Positions 25,930-39,560 of a stretch of 64,000 nt of DNA are shown piece by piece (within the stretch, counting starts at the first letter, position 1; each line of letters begins with the position of its first letter). Location of the stretch: the NCBI GenBank assembly GCA_015657535.1, contig JADHZB010001616.1:184869-248868 (forward strand). Reading direction: 5' to 3'. Made by a program: the position numbers and the translations under genes. A model generated the notes under the pieces. That model ran no database searches, had not been told where the DNA came from, and saw only the letters and a list, made by a program, of their open reading frames with translations. This stretch comes from Nephromyces sp. MM_2019 (Eukaryota; Apicomplexa; Aconoidasida; Nephromycida).

Positions 25930-28900
25930 GGTATGGTTTCTGATAACAGAAGAACCACTTTGAATCTACGGTTCGAATCCATTTTCTATAATATTCAATG
26001 ATCGCCTAGTACACCACATACTGACCACTTTATTTTGATTTGATGAGCTGTCTGCAAATGTATCGAGAGAACTTCCACTGATAACCTCATGTACGAACTC
26101 TGAGTCCCATATCCTTACTATGGAATAATATTTAGTGGCCGAGCTTGCTTATTCCGCTGAATATTTGTGTTAGGTAGCTGCTACTTATGCGGAATGATAT
26201 TTAGCGTGCATTTTAGCACGCTTTTGCTGGTGTTTTTTGTGACATGCGCTATATATGGAATTCTTGTCCAATTTGTCTTTTTTAATGCCTTTCAGTTTGG
26301 CTAGCTGATACTTTCTTGGCAAGGAATATCTCAGTTGTGTAGGTTTTTCTTGTCTCCAGTAACAATGCCTTTCGAAACCTGATTATCAAGCTTTTCATAT
26401 CATTAGTTCCTGAGTCTGCTAGTTTTATATCGCTTTATTGCTTTTTCATCATGTTTTTGAATCAAAGCGTATAAGTTTGAGTTTCTAATGTGCTACCAGT
26501 TGCAGTAACCACTCCTGCAGATACTGGGGGATTGCAATATATTATCTGGGCTTTTGTAAAGCCTGACTTTATATTTCTGGCACTTGGGCTTATATTTTTT
26601 AATAAAAGCCACCCTCTGAGTGTTTTAATATGGTCTAAAGTTAATTCCTTGTATGTCAACACGTTATGGCAATTCTCGGCGGTGTAATACAGTGCTTAAA
26701 ACCAGTTTGAGTACAAGTATTCATGATGTTCATGAGACAGGGTAGTCCCCTAATCCTGAGTTTTTTGATGACTCGCAAGCTTTTACATGCATTTTTTGTT
26801 ATATATTAACTCGGACCATATAAACTAAGAGAAACTATAGACGCCTTCACAACAAGAAACCTCTTTTCTCTTTGCTTGCTCCGTGGCTACTTGTGGCTGC
26901 TTATATTTTTTAGAATTAATTTCAGTATAGCTACTGTAAAAGTGTTAAACTTTTAATGAAGTGCTTTAAGCCGCTTTGCTTATAGCTCATCAGCTGCCTT
27001 CACATGAAAATTAACAACACTCAATATGCTTTTTTTCTATATTTGTAATTCAAGTTTGAGATATGATTTGAAACGTTTTGAAGTGTTTTATATTGGTCTC
27101 GCGGCTACTTAGTTATATTTTCATATATCCTTATTACATTTTTGTCTCAACTCAATCATGTAGCGTTGCCTCGTCTCATCCAAGTATGCAGAATAGCTAC
27201 TTATTTTTTTTTCCCCCGGAAAGCTTTTTATTCACGAAGGCTGCATTTTTATTATTTTGAATAGGTCTTTCACTAGCATAGCAGTTTTATCGTACTGAGA
27301 TTGAATTTTAATTATTTAGAATCTTCTGAAATGAGAATGAACTCTTACAACATCCAGCTGCATATCGTTTTGGGCTCCTGCTGTAACAAGAGATATGCTT
27401 CCCTGACATGCTTTTCAACCATTGTCATAAGCTAATTTCCCTTCTTAGTGTAAAATTAGTTGTGCAACGCAGCTACTGTAGAATCTTGATGGTACTCAAA
27501 TAATTTTTTTATGGTTTATATTGAGCGATACTAAGAAAACTTTGATATGTGGTGCTCTACAATCTTGTTAAGCTTTTAGCTCTAAATGCCACTAGGCTTT
27601 TTCCTAAATTAGTAATATTGGAACTTTAATGCAGTTTAACACAATAGTCAGGCCACTTATCTAGCTTCACAGCTAATTTAATTATCCGTGCTTATCGGTA
27701 TACCTTGGGCTGTCTTACTATTTTTAGGAGTCCCACTAATTTATAATTTACTGTAGTGCAGCGTTACCCTATGTACAGGGTGGCAATAGGCTATTGTGTT
27801 GACCCAATACATCTAGTTAGTAACAACCAGTTCACCACATGTGAATACCTAGGTTAAAAACTGTAAGCTATACCATATTTTTATGAACCTGAAAGAAGCA
27901 TGTCCGTCACAGGATGCTGCGCTATCCCAAAATTATATTCGAAACCAGTGAATTCCATTTTTTAATGCTGTAAGTATCTTCTTTGCATTTACGACCTGCT
28001 TGTGCTTTTAGCACATTAATCTTGCTAGGAATACGCGCTTTTGTAGAGTTTAATGCAAAAGGGTGCCGCTAAGGTAGCACGGCAGTCTAGCAGTCATGCA
28101 GCGGCGTGCTCCTTGCAGGTTTTGCCACAGCAGCGCGAAATAACTCTCAAGAAATCCCAAACTTGCTAGAAAGTAAACATTTATCTATCATTTTTTAGTT
28201 TGTTTTCACATGTTTAAGTATGTCCCCGAAATCTTAGAAGTGTAATGGCAAGACGCGTTACCTTAAATTTCTTTGGATGGTTAATAGTTTCAAAGGTATG
28301 CATGTGGCCTATAATTGTAGTTACTGGCTTTGTTCATTTGCCACCTTGTACCATATCCTTTTCCATCATGCATATAGCAGAAATGGTATTATACATCCAA
28401 TTTACTTTTCCAACGTGGGCAGCACTGGAATGTTCAGATTACCCCATGAAGATTGCCTTTCTGTAATGGGCGGTATTTGTAGAGTTATTTTACGTTAGCT
28501 CATCTACCACACTTGGGCTTAACATTGAGTGCTCCACTTGCTACTCCGTAGAAGCGGAATTCTGGAGTATATTGCTGTGAATATAGCTAGAAAACGCGCT
28601 AATCTGTTACATGCCCTGTCAAGAAGCTTATAAAGCTATATTGTCTGATGAATACATTCTAAAACTACTTATAAGGCTAGAAGTACAGGAAGTGCTCAGG
28701 CAGGGAGCATGGCGGCGTTGCCATATAGTTAAGCTCGCTCTCGGTTCCACTGTACCAAAGTGGCAGTGGTCTCAAGTAGATATACCATTAAGCTAAATCA
28801 GTGGGATGTGCGCTATACCGGCTAATTTGATATCTCCGAAATATGCCACTGCTCACGTAGGAGAGCCCCGAGGGATCTCATATTCTCTAATTTTCTCGTA

Positions 28901-29494
28901 TCCAGTGGTTCGAGCAGCAGCACATGTTAGATGATTCGCCAGCTTTGCATTGGAAAATGCATAATTCGCTCTAAAAATTTAACCGACTCCCTTCGAGACA
29001 TCAAAGTATTTCAATATCATTTCAAATTAGTTCAGGTCGATGGCATTATTTATTATGAATAGAAGACCTTAGTCATGTTGCATGATCTATTAATGTTTAT
29101 GCAAGGCTAATATGCCTTTTATAGTGTTGAAATGCGTATTATTGAACCTCTATAACGATTCAAAGGCTTGCTGCTAAATACACTTTGAGTAAAGGTATTT
29201 AAATCTGATTAAAACATATTTTGCTATGGCTTCTATCACATATTTTTTCTTTGCTTTGCGGTTCGTTAAAGGTGAAGTCCTGCATCTGCGCAACGCTTTC
29301 GATGCTTAAAAAATTAACACTTCTTTTCTTTGGGTCTTACATGGCTAGGATAAGCTAAGTCCGGTTTTTCCTATAATTTCTACGGAGACCTTAACAAACG
29401 TACCTGCAGAACTTAAAACACTATAAGCAAGAAATATACTACACACTTAACATCGCTTGGGTTCTTTGCTTTCAGAACTAATTTTTAACATGAC
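25930..29494. other. Convergent intergenic region
   Basis: It lies between the 3' ends of the FHA gene (plus) and the Ca2+-ATPase gene (minus). The plus strand is strongly T-rich. A 17-codon start-to-donor segment at 28245-28295 and overlapping open frames at 26462-26687 on both strands were examined but could not be extended into a gene. A tRNA-like T-loop string near 25970 was rejected. No other feature is supported. Confidence 0.4.
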
Positions 29495-32400
29495 TTAATC
29501 GGACATTACTATGGCAGTGCTACTGGCCTGCTTTTTTGCCTCCCTCTCTCCAATTAGACGATTTAAAGTTCTTATTCGGGCTCTATGGGCGTATTTCTTG
29601 GCCACAACAAAAGTTCTGACATGTTGAAGTCGAGTCGCTATTCTGCTCAGTGTTCTGCCGCGGGCCTGCATCGCCAATGATTCCCCCTCTGCTCCCAGAG
29701 GGTTAACTTCCTTAATCCCCAGCTCCGGAAGAATATCTATCGGTACAATGTGCGTAAATAAGGATACTGCCAAGCTTCCCATGCCGAATCCTATGCTAAT
29801 TAGCCACTGTGTTGCTGTTAATCCCTGAGAGATGTTTAAATTAATTTTTTGCCATTTTTCAGATGACTTGACGCATACTTTCACACGCCATACTATGTCT
29901 GGTATGTATCATTCAGCTAATAGCTCCCTTATTAGCTTCGTGACATTGCACTTTGATTTTTCTCAAATATAGTCAGTAAATTGCAGCTCTTCTTTAATAT
30001 TTAAAATTATAACACATTTTTTAGCCGCTTTTTTATTGATGCCTTGAATTTGGATTCTTCATTATTTTCACACATTTTCGCATGAATATACGCCCAACTC
30101 ATTTCTATTTCAACTCTTTTTGTGATGATTTCCATATCCTCACGAGCTTAATATTTCTCCTCCGAATTCTAAAGCTATTGGCAGACAGTGCATTTGCACA
30201 GCTTCATTATTTGCTCAGCTCCTCCAGGGAAGCCTTCATGCTTGCTTTTTACTTTTTCTACATGCATCCACGAGTCTCGAGTTGCCATTAATAATGAGCT
30301 CAAAAGATGCTACTTCAGATAGTTTGAAAATCAAAAAATAATATGAGAACGAATATTTTTTAATGATGGAGCCCTTCTTTACCTTCAAAACAGAAGTTTA
30401 GATGGCAATGGTTGAATTAAATGAACTATCATTCAAGATACAAATTCAGCTATGAAATTTTATATTAATTACCTCTAGGTGACATCCTATCACGAATCCG
30501 CCATATTGAACTATTAAGAACTGCATTATTATTAGCCCGACCCAAACAATGAGCCACATACTGTTGTTAAAGAATCCAGAAAAAATATCGAATTCTCCAT
30601 TTACCTTTTTGGCACTAATCATGTCAAATAGCTGCATATATACAAAAATATTGAAGAGGAGAGTGAAATGCCTAGAAGGACCTATTGCCGTCTCCCATTC
30701 CGCTTTATAATCTTGCTCCTTGGAGAGTACTTTGTAATGTCTTCCTGATCGCATTCTGGTACCTCCGCCTGTATTCCACATTATTTAGCATAGCTGAATA
30801 AGCCTACTACTAATAAAGAGATCTTCCGTACAAGCCTATTTCAAGCAGCAAATAACTTCCGAGGAAATAATGCTTCTTTGAAAAAATAGACTCCTGCCGC
30901 TGTAATAGCACTCTCACTGTTTTACCCTCTCTACGCTGTCAACAAGCGTTAGCACGTAGAGCATCTGCACTAAACGGTTATTTTCAATAAAACACACTTG
31001 TCAACATCTCTATCATTATCAAAAGCCCTGAAGGTTTAGATTTGGATACTCTGAGTCCTTGGCTAAGCTTCCTTGTGGGCTTTAACATTGTGCAGTAAAT
31101 AGCTTTATACTCCTACGATAGTGTACATGCTGAATCGCTTTAGCCAGATGATATGATAAAAAAAGGTATTGTCACCGTAGCGCAGTGACTAGTCATCATT
31201 GCTCACGGCGCTCTTGAAGATTCAAGTAAGTATTTTTTACTACATTTTTTGCCAGCAGTCATATTTAGGTTACTAATTTAGGCGGTGGTGTTACTGAAGT
31301 ATGCTACACAGAGAAGAATGCTAGCTTCGATGAAAAAATACAATTAAAATGGTTTTAGTATGATATTCCTAAAGTGGTTCAGGTCTCGCTTGTTCGGCTT
31401 GCAAGTGCCCTCATTACACACTTACTTAAGCATTTGAGCATCTACCGCATTTTTTATTTTTACTAGTAAGAAAACTACTCAGACCATATTTTTTCTCGGA
31501 TAAATTAAGATCCTCGAAAAAAACTCCAGCAGTATTAAGAAGCCTTAATTTTTTTGTTTAAAATATGCTACGATAATTTTTAGAAGTCCATGGCGATTTA
31601 AACAAGGTGAAACAAACCGTATAGTGAAAATAGCTTCGGGCTTCAGGCTTGCCCAAAGGTCTTGCAACTGTTTTATTTCTTACTTATTGTCATAAATATT
31701 ACTTCTCTAATGAAGGTAATATTTGCCTAAACATTTTGAAACAAAGTGAAGACGAAAACTGGTTTCATGTGCTGACTGACCTGTGACTGGGTTGCAGTCC
31801 GAGAACTCGCAGAACCCTTGGTGAAGTTTGACCTCGGCACTTAAGTATTTCCAAGGCTGCTCGGGTATAAAGTATTCCGCAAAAAAAAAAACTATCACCA
31901 GCACAGTGAACTGATAGATTGCCTGTACAAAGATATGCCTCGTCATGTATTTTGATATGAGATACTCCTTTCTAGAATGAGGCTGTCTCTCTAGCAACTC
32001 ATCAGTAGGTTTCTCCGTAGCGAGCGCAAGAGAGGCAAAGGAGTCCATAATAAGGTTTATCCACAGCATTTGAACGGCATCAAGCAATGTTTGGCGAGCG
32101 AATATAGCGAAGAAAAAAGAACTAAATACAGCGACAACATTCACAGTTAGTTGAAATTGCAAGAATTTCCTGATATTGTCATAAACATTGCGACCCCATT
32201 TGACAGCCTGTACAATCGAAGAAAAGTTGTCGTCCAGGATCACTATATCAGCCGCGTGCTTTGCCACTTCTTTCCCAGCGATTCCCATGGCAAACCCAAC
32301 ATCCGCTTTTTTGAGTGCTGCGGCATCATTGATGCCGTCCCCGGTAACTGCAACAACGCACCCAAGTTGCCTTAGGCCGGTGACAAGCGCATACTTATCA

Positions 32401-35400
32401 TTGGGTTGAGAGCGTGCCAACACGTCAACTTTTTCCATTATACGTTTGAATTCTGATAGATTCCCCACTACATCCTCTCTAACCTTAGCACCCCTCGCTC
32501 TCGCAGTTTTTTCGTCGGTGCAGCAGCTACACTTTTCCGTTCGGTGGTAAGCACATACAAGACCCCCTATCTTTTCGTAGAACTCTGAGCCAAGCATTGC
32601 AATACCCTTGTCATCTTGGAGGATGTTAGATTGACGGGCAATTTGGGTGGCAGTATTCAAGTTATCACCGGTGACCATTCTCACTTTTATGCCAGCAAGC
32701 TGACACTTCAGCACTGCTTCCGGAACTTCTTCCCTTATCGGATCTCTTATCCCAGCTATGCCTATACATGTAAGCTCGTTTACATGAAGATCCTCTGAAA
32801 AACGTTCCGAGCCGACTGTAGATGAAGGAGCAGTGCTGGCTTCGCTATCCTTATATGCCAAGCAAATAGTGCGCAGTGCGCTCAGCGCCATTGTATTTAT
32901 AACTGTCTGTTCCAGCCGTGATTTTTCACTTTCATCGAAGACAGTAACCTTCATAGAAGGGTCTATTCTGTGTGTACATTTTTTCATCACAATTTCTGCT
33001 GCTCCTTTAACAAAGCTTCGATACACTATTCTTCCATCCGCCATTCTATGAGACGCCACGGTGGACATCATCTTTCTTTCACTGCTAAAGTCGATTCTAT
33101 CAATAATATCCTCCGGACTCCCTTTTCTCTTTCTAATTTCCTCGTAATCCCTGTGCTGGCTATTACAAAAATTTAGTAGGGCACAATCAGTCGGTGACCC
33201 AACGTACTTAATGACTTTGCGCTCCTCATTTGAGCCACAGCCCACATTGATGCTCTCACTTTCTAGAAATGCGCTTGAATTCAGAGCTATTCCATCGCAT
33301 AGAAGATTGAGGTAACTTTCTCCAGCCCCTGTTAGCAGGCCCAAAGTATCCACGTCAGATGTGCTCACCTTTTCGCCATCCCAAAAAGCCTGAACAACCA
33401 TCCTATTAGTTGTTAAAGTTCCGGTTTTGTCGGAGCAGATTTGATTCGCTCCACCCATTGTCTCACAGGCAGCAAGGCGCCTCACGTAATTCTTGTCCTT
33501 GAGCATTTGTCCTATTGAATATGCAAGAGATATGGTAACTGCCAAAGGAAGGCCTTCTGGGACGGCCACAACCAAGATTGTTACTGCTGTCACAAAGAAA
33601 TGAACATGCTCTTGGACTATCTCCAATAAATCTGGCCTAGCTTCATAACTCTGAAGGAAAATACTCATGTTAAAGTGATTGCAAACGTTAGAGTTACAGT
33701 TACTTATGTGGCAGTCGCTTCATAATTGGCTGCTGATTTACCTAAGCTGGTGGCCATGAAAGGGCAGTATTAAATTGTGCCCCTAACTCCACAATTTTAT
33801 ATAAATGGGTATAAGCTTGTTTTTGCACTCATTTGCAATAAATTAAAATATGTGGCTTTGGGTACTTTACTTGAAAATTACGCTTACGTTTACTCTGAAA
33901 AAGCCAGTAAAGAAGATGTCTATATAAAGCAATTTTTTGTTCTGGTTTGTAGCTTTCTGTTGCAGCCTACCTGCCAACAGTAGAAACCCCAAAACTGTGC
34001 TAATAGGATTAGCAGAGTAAGGCATGCGCAGTAAAACCCAAAGTTGCCTATATCTGTGGCAACTGCATTAAGCTTCGATTGAAGGGGTGTAGGCTGAGCA
34101 TCAAAGGCCAGCTTTTGATACAGCTGACCGGTCTGAGAGGCTTCACCCACTGCCACGGCTAGCATGGTTCCGCTTCCCGAGCTGGCTGTAGTGCCTATAG
34201 ACCATACAAACAGCAAAGTATTTGTATTTAGTTTGGGGCTGGTATGGAGCTTCTTAGACTTTCCTTCCCCTTGCAAGTTTTTCGGTCTTTTGTTATGACA
34301 ATTTCTTCCTATTTACTTTTCATATTTCTAATAGAATTGAGGTTAAACAAGAATATGAGGTACCAGCTCTTAAGTTTTTAGCTTTTGGACATATAAGCTT
34401 ACCGGACAACATTATAGAGGAGTCTACTAAACGTTCTCGGCCCCCTCGATCTGCAGATTGATATGCCGAGCTTTGCTCCATGCAAACATTATGTGGACTC
34501 TTTCTTACGTGGCACGCCTCCCCTGTGGATAACAAAAGTTCATATGGGAAAATGCACATGCAGATAGCCTTGGAGCATATTCACTTGTGAAAAAAAGTTA
34601 TCCAAAATCTTTACTCATACAAAAATTTAGGCTTGAAACGGAGGATTTTTTATTCTATGCAAAGTATCTTGATTTATTTGTGTGCGCTCCGCAGTAGCGT
34701 GTAGCCCGAAGTTACCCGTACTAGATTTATTCTGCAGCAGGACTCAGCGTAATGCTGAAATCCTATTATCACTGTACAAAATTGCGCTTTCCTTTCTAGT
34801 TTTCTTACTCAGTTTACGTGAGCAAAAGCATATTTGCAGTTTCTACATGTAAACTCGCTCTGGCACTATACCCGTCACGGAGGACTCGTCTATTTTTAGG
34901 TCCCTGCCTTGTATCAGTATCCCATCCGCAGGTAGTTCGTCTCCCGCTTCAATGATTACCAAATCTCCTACAACAAGCTGGTTGATGCCTATTTGGTGCC
35001 TCGATCCATCTCTAATAACGCTGCACAGTTTGTCATCCTTCATTTGAGTTAGTTTTTCGAATTGTTTCTCCTTCATCTTGTCGTTGATGGCCGTAACTAG
35101 TACAACTATAATTACGGCCACCCAGATTGCGAATCCCTCAATCCAGTCAACCTTTGGGTTTTTACCAAACAGCAAATTTAGACCTACTGAAATAATTCCG
35201 CACAACATAAGAACTTTCAGCGTAAACTCATTAGCCGCATCTAAGCAAAGCTCTATGAAGGGTGTTGGCTCCTTTTTGGGTAACTCATTTATACCGAAAT
35301 TTATTTTTCTCTCTGACAATGCCATTGAATCCGCTTTTATTCCTTCTTTGAGATTAGTGCTTAAGACTTCTTCAAGCTTTTCCGGGCCACCAAAAGCGTG

Positions 35401-36678
35401 CAAGGCTTCAACATCCTCGACAAACTCGCGAGTAACGTACGCCTTAGTTATGAATGCTATCTGGCCCATCAGGCTTCGGCTTTTAAGTGTATCTACCGAG
35501 TCTGCCGGAAGGCAGGTGTCATTCGGGGATTCCGTGCTGTCAATATGAGATATGTAAGGAATCTCTTCCATGCTATCGGTATCTAAGCCTAAGTTATCAC
35601 ATAAGAAGTGTGGATTCTGAAATTCCTGAGCAACTGGAATATCGGGGAGCATTTGCCTATCTTGCTTCGTCAAGTCTAGCGTGTCTCCGCCTTCGTACAC
35701 ATTTTCTTGCACCAGCAACATTCTGCCTGCCAACAGACAGCCGACTGATACCCAAACATCAGCGCCTAAAGCACCATCTAGAGCTAATCCTGTAAAAAAT
35801 ATCATTGCTACACAAATGCATTCCAGAAATTGCCATGTATAACGACCCGTTTGACGAATAAGCAAGCTGGCTGAAAGATTCTTCGCAAATGGAATTGCCG
35901 CTATGGTAGTTAGGCAGCCTACTATGTAAAATGCACCGCGTGAATTTGTTGCTTGCACGAATCTCGCTGGTTCTTCACTAAAAATAAAGAGGGATATAAA
36001 CAGTCCTAAGCCAGCGATAAAATGAATATGGTTATGACATGCTTGGATGCTTCCTTTCGTGACATATATGCTATAGTTTAGGAGGTACCCGCGATAGAGA
36101 ACTGATGCGATGCCATGAATTAGAATGGGGTACATGCTATCCATATATCCTGCTACACCTAAACCAAAAGAGATTACCACGAATCCCGTAGAATACCAGA
36201 TTATTGGCGTCACGCTACCAGACAGAGAGTACGAGGAGAGAAGATGGAAGACTATAAAAGGAAGACTGGAAACAGCAGGAAATAGGGAGAGAGTTTTAAT
36301 CTCACAAAGTATGTTATTGGAGGCAAGAAGCATTACACCGCAGCATGCCGCCGGGATGCTCAGTTTCCATAAAAGAGTTTTATCAATTTGAGCTAAGGAA
36401 AAACTACTACTACTTCTCGTAACGCATACTCTATTGAATTCTCCGAGAATCCGGGACATTACAAGTCCCTGGATGAACTGCCAACTTGTCAGCATAACGG
36501 GGCATGGAAGTACGAAGTTCATAAACCAGTAAGTAATAGCTACTTGGCAGGTAGATAATAGAAGATATGCTAAATCTAAACCTAATAGCGCCGGTCTTGT
36601 AGAATGCGTCGCTATGGTATCAAAAAATCCAAGAGGCAACTTGAAATGCTGCTGGAAAAAATTATACGAGTCACCCAT
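29495..36678 (-). CDS. Nucleotide-sugar-transporter-like / plasma-membrane Ca2+-ATPase fusion
   Basis: Predicted 1562-residue protein from exons 36678-34872, 34522-34403, 34194-33971, 33650-31781, 30768-30473 and 29866-29495, all phase-consistent (4689 nt). Residues of about 33-323 contain some ten hydrophobic helices resembling SLC35-type nucleotide-sugar transporters: a SNN motif at 120-122, a Leu/Ser-rich helix pair, and a Tyr-x-x-Lys motif (YVTK) near 205-208. After an acidic linker (324-410) comes a complete P2B Ca2+ pump. It has KIDESSVTGE in the actuator, PEGL (748-751), the phosphorylated D791 in CSDKTGTLT, a TGDN and a TGDGIND hinge motif, and three further membrane blocks. The C-terminus is basic and amphipathic, like PMCA calmodulin-binding tails. 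The transporter and the start of the pump share one uninterrupted exon, so the fusion does not depend on splicing. The last acceptor (near 29867) has a weak pyrimidine tract. Substrate of the N-terminal half is unknown. Confidence 0.9.
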
Positions 36679-37569
36679 TTTGACAATTGATGCCCACTTA
36701 ATCTAATATCGGGAGAAGCTTTTCGGTCTCTATGAAATAAACATTTTGGATATATTTCCTTGTCAAAATAGCATTCCTCCTAGATTTGAAGTCTGGGAAG
36801 AGAGCTGAAAATTTAGTGTATGTAGCTATACTCCGGTTGGCTTAGCCGTTAGCTACTACCTTAACAGTAAGAAGGCATTCATAATTTCTTTCATAATATA
36901 TTGTCTCACTTTCTTTGCATTTGATTTTATTTCCAGGCATATTTTTACATCTAAAAAGAGGGCAGATAGTGAAAGTTCCTCAGTTAGGCCTGTCAAGATC
37001 AAAAATACACTTTGAATAGATTCCTTCCTCTAAAGCTATGAAGCATGCACTTTGCATATGTAGAAGGATAGAAGTATTGGCTAGAGATGCATGCCGGTAC
37101 CAGCAGTATTTTGAAGGCATCCCTATATTGAGCTAGCAAAATGCGGTTAAAGCACTATTTCCATGATTGCACGAGCATTCAATATATAACCTAGCGTTAA
37201 AAGCGAATATAGTCTGCATTGGCTATCGTGTGAGCGACGAATGAAAGTATATCTCACATAGAAGGCAGCAAAATTCTCCCAAAATGCAAGCGGCCTCTCA
37301 TGCCCGGTAAAAGGGCAAAAAGAGCGGCATATAATCTACAATTAAGGAATCTCTAAAAAAATAAGCTAGTCTTTCCTGCCATATATCTTAACGAAGAATC
37401 CAAATATCTAGTCTACTCGCTTAGCTTCCGCCAGTAGACTTTATTCCCTAAATTTTACAAAGAATGAAGCTAGAGCAGTCGAAGATTTTTTCAATCTTCT
37501 TCACTGAAAGAAATTGCACTATATGCTCTTCTTTGCCAGTACCCGAGAGCAAAAGTAGCTCAATTTTGA

Positions 37570-37760
37570 GCAGGCGACCTGGATGTGATCAATAGGCAGA
37601 ATGCAGGTATCATCGATAGGCGAAGGCGTTGCATTATCGCGTGTGAAGCGAAGATATACGGTGGTCCGACGCGACATAGTATCGCCAGGGTTCTGCGAGC
37701 ATCGGTTCCTTTATATAATATGCTCGCATCATGAGGTCCTGCTCGAACTGTCCCTGCCAC
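37570..37760. repeat. GC-rich two-copy element, copy A
   Basis: A GC-richer island in AT-rich DNA. It shares with copy B the blocks GATGTGATC-ATAGG (near 37581), TGGTCCGAC (37663) and CAGGGYTCTGCGA (near 37687), in the same order and orientation. The spacing differs between copies. It may be a diverged repeat or a structured RNA gene. No known RNA family is recognised. Confidence 0.5.
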
Positions 37761-39329
37761 GGAATTTAATATAGCAATCCCTGGCGCAGTCGTCGCGTTA
37801 TGATAACGCCCAGTAGGTACTAGGTGCGATCCCTTTTTATTCTCGGCAAAATATTGAGATTATGCGACCACTTCGTCATAACCCAGCTTGCACCGTAGCA
37901 GGGAACACAATAGCGGCCTAATGCATTCACATTCGTATTTACTGAAGTACATAAACCAGCTGACTGAGGCTGATTGCAGCTTTCAGATTCTTTACCATGC
38001 CACCTACTAATTCTCCCTGCATAAGTAGAACCTTCTTTACATTATAAGCAAGCAATCCACATCAAAATTCAAAGTTCTCGCGTCAGCTATAGCATCGAAT
38101 AAGGTTTCCTCAATACGTATCTGTATAATGGAAAAGCTAAACCTCATAAGCTTATGACCAACGGAGAAATGAGCTGTTAACGTAAAAGTGTCCAAACTGG
38201 AATTTTGAGGTATTATTGTTATAAGATGCTACTTCATCACTTTTTTAGGAAACGTTGAATTTATAAATAACTAAGTTAATAAAGATCTAATCACCGCTAA
38301 GCAATACTTTTCATTATTTCCAATGATTGGTGGAAGTTCTATTGTTAGCTTAATTTTTATCAGCGCTTTATCGCTGCCAGTACACTTTATGTGTTGGGGC
38401 GCGTTATTTTTTGCCAATCAAGGTGTAATAGACACTATAACAGAGCAGCGATTACCCAAATTATGAGATTGAGCCTCCTTTTGTGGATAAACGCTTCCTT
38501 TATATGAATATAAGGCTTTTACCCTCTTAGAAAGCTATATTCATGATCTTTGCAACACTCTATCTAACAGTTTGATCTTTATTTAAGGTACTCGATGCAT
38601 ACAAGCAGAAGTACTTAAAACTGATTATGAGATAGACACAGCAAGGCCAAACTTCTAGCCGCTCGTTTTATCTCTATTTCCAGCCAAAATACAGTATTCA
38701 CTATTACTCATTGTTTCATCTCATAGCTAATTTTATAATATATTTCTTTGTTTAGATAGTTACATTGAACTATTGATAAATTTATCTAAACAGTTTGCCT
38801 GCTGTGTAATCTTTTTTCATCGTGGTTATTCAGGTGTATCTCTTGCAATAAAATACTTCTCTAGCTGTTTTTTTTGTTACCAGAATATGTTGCTGCTTAC
38901 ATGGGCAGAGTTAATACCATATGGCTGTATAAAACTTTTGATATATGCCTATTTTTGAGAGCTAAATAGCCAGAAAGGGAAAAAATTACAAAGCGTAGCT
39001 TAGCTAGCTAGAAATGTAAGTTAATTACGCGTTTTTTGGCATTACTAGATGTTGTAAACGTGCACACAAAAAAGTGCGTCTTTTCTCTATCCAGTGCGGT
39101 AGAATACATGAAGTGGCATACTATCACTATGCCAAGCGATAAAGCTATATTAATCTATTAATGCACATACCTGAAGCATACAAAAAATTTAACTATTAAA
39201 TCAGCAATGAAAAACAACGTAACGACGTTTAATATGGAATAATAGCAATTCACTACCTTTCCAATTATCACGAATAAGTTCGCACACGGAAACTAGGTGA
39301 GCATAAGGAACGAAACAATTATGGTTTTC

Positions 39330-39560
39330 TATGGAAGGAGAAGCATCTCGCCGAGATGTGATCCATAGGAGTTATATAGTTCATATACTCAGCCTTTTCC
39401 TGGTCTCCTTGTAGCGTGTCGCGTGATCGCAAGGCCAGCCAGATGAGATAGTCGGATGCACCCATCGCGCAACTGGTCTCACCGCAGCTATAGTATCTAA
39501 TGGTCCGACCAGCGTGCGCAGGGCTCTGCGACTCAAGGAACCACACTGGCATCAGCGAAG
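39330..39560. repeat. GC-rich two-copy element, copy B
   Basis: Second copy of the element at 37570, about 1.8 kb away. The shared blocks are GATGTGATCCATAGG (near 39355), TGGTCCGAC (39501) and CAGGGCTCTGCGA (near 39519), followed by an AAGGAACC box. The middle is longer than in copy A and contains CTGGTCTCC and CTGGTCTCA repeats that could pair in an RNA. Function unknown. Confidence 0.5.

Noticed and set aside
25921..25995. tRNA-like sequence with a GGTTCGAATCC T-loop string
   Set aside because: The anticodon arm has a four-base loop, the T stem does not pair beyond two bases and there is no acceptor stem. It overlaps a terminal-exon acceptor.
28611..28796. 61-codon plus-strand frame in a GC-richer patch
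   Set aside because: No acceptor or donor, no domain and no RNA fold recognised.
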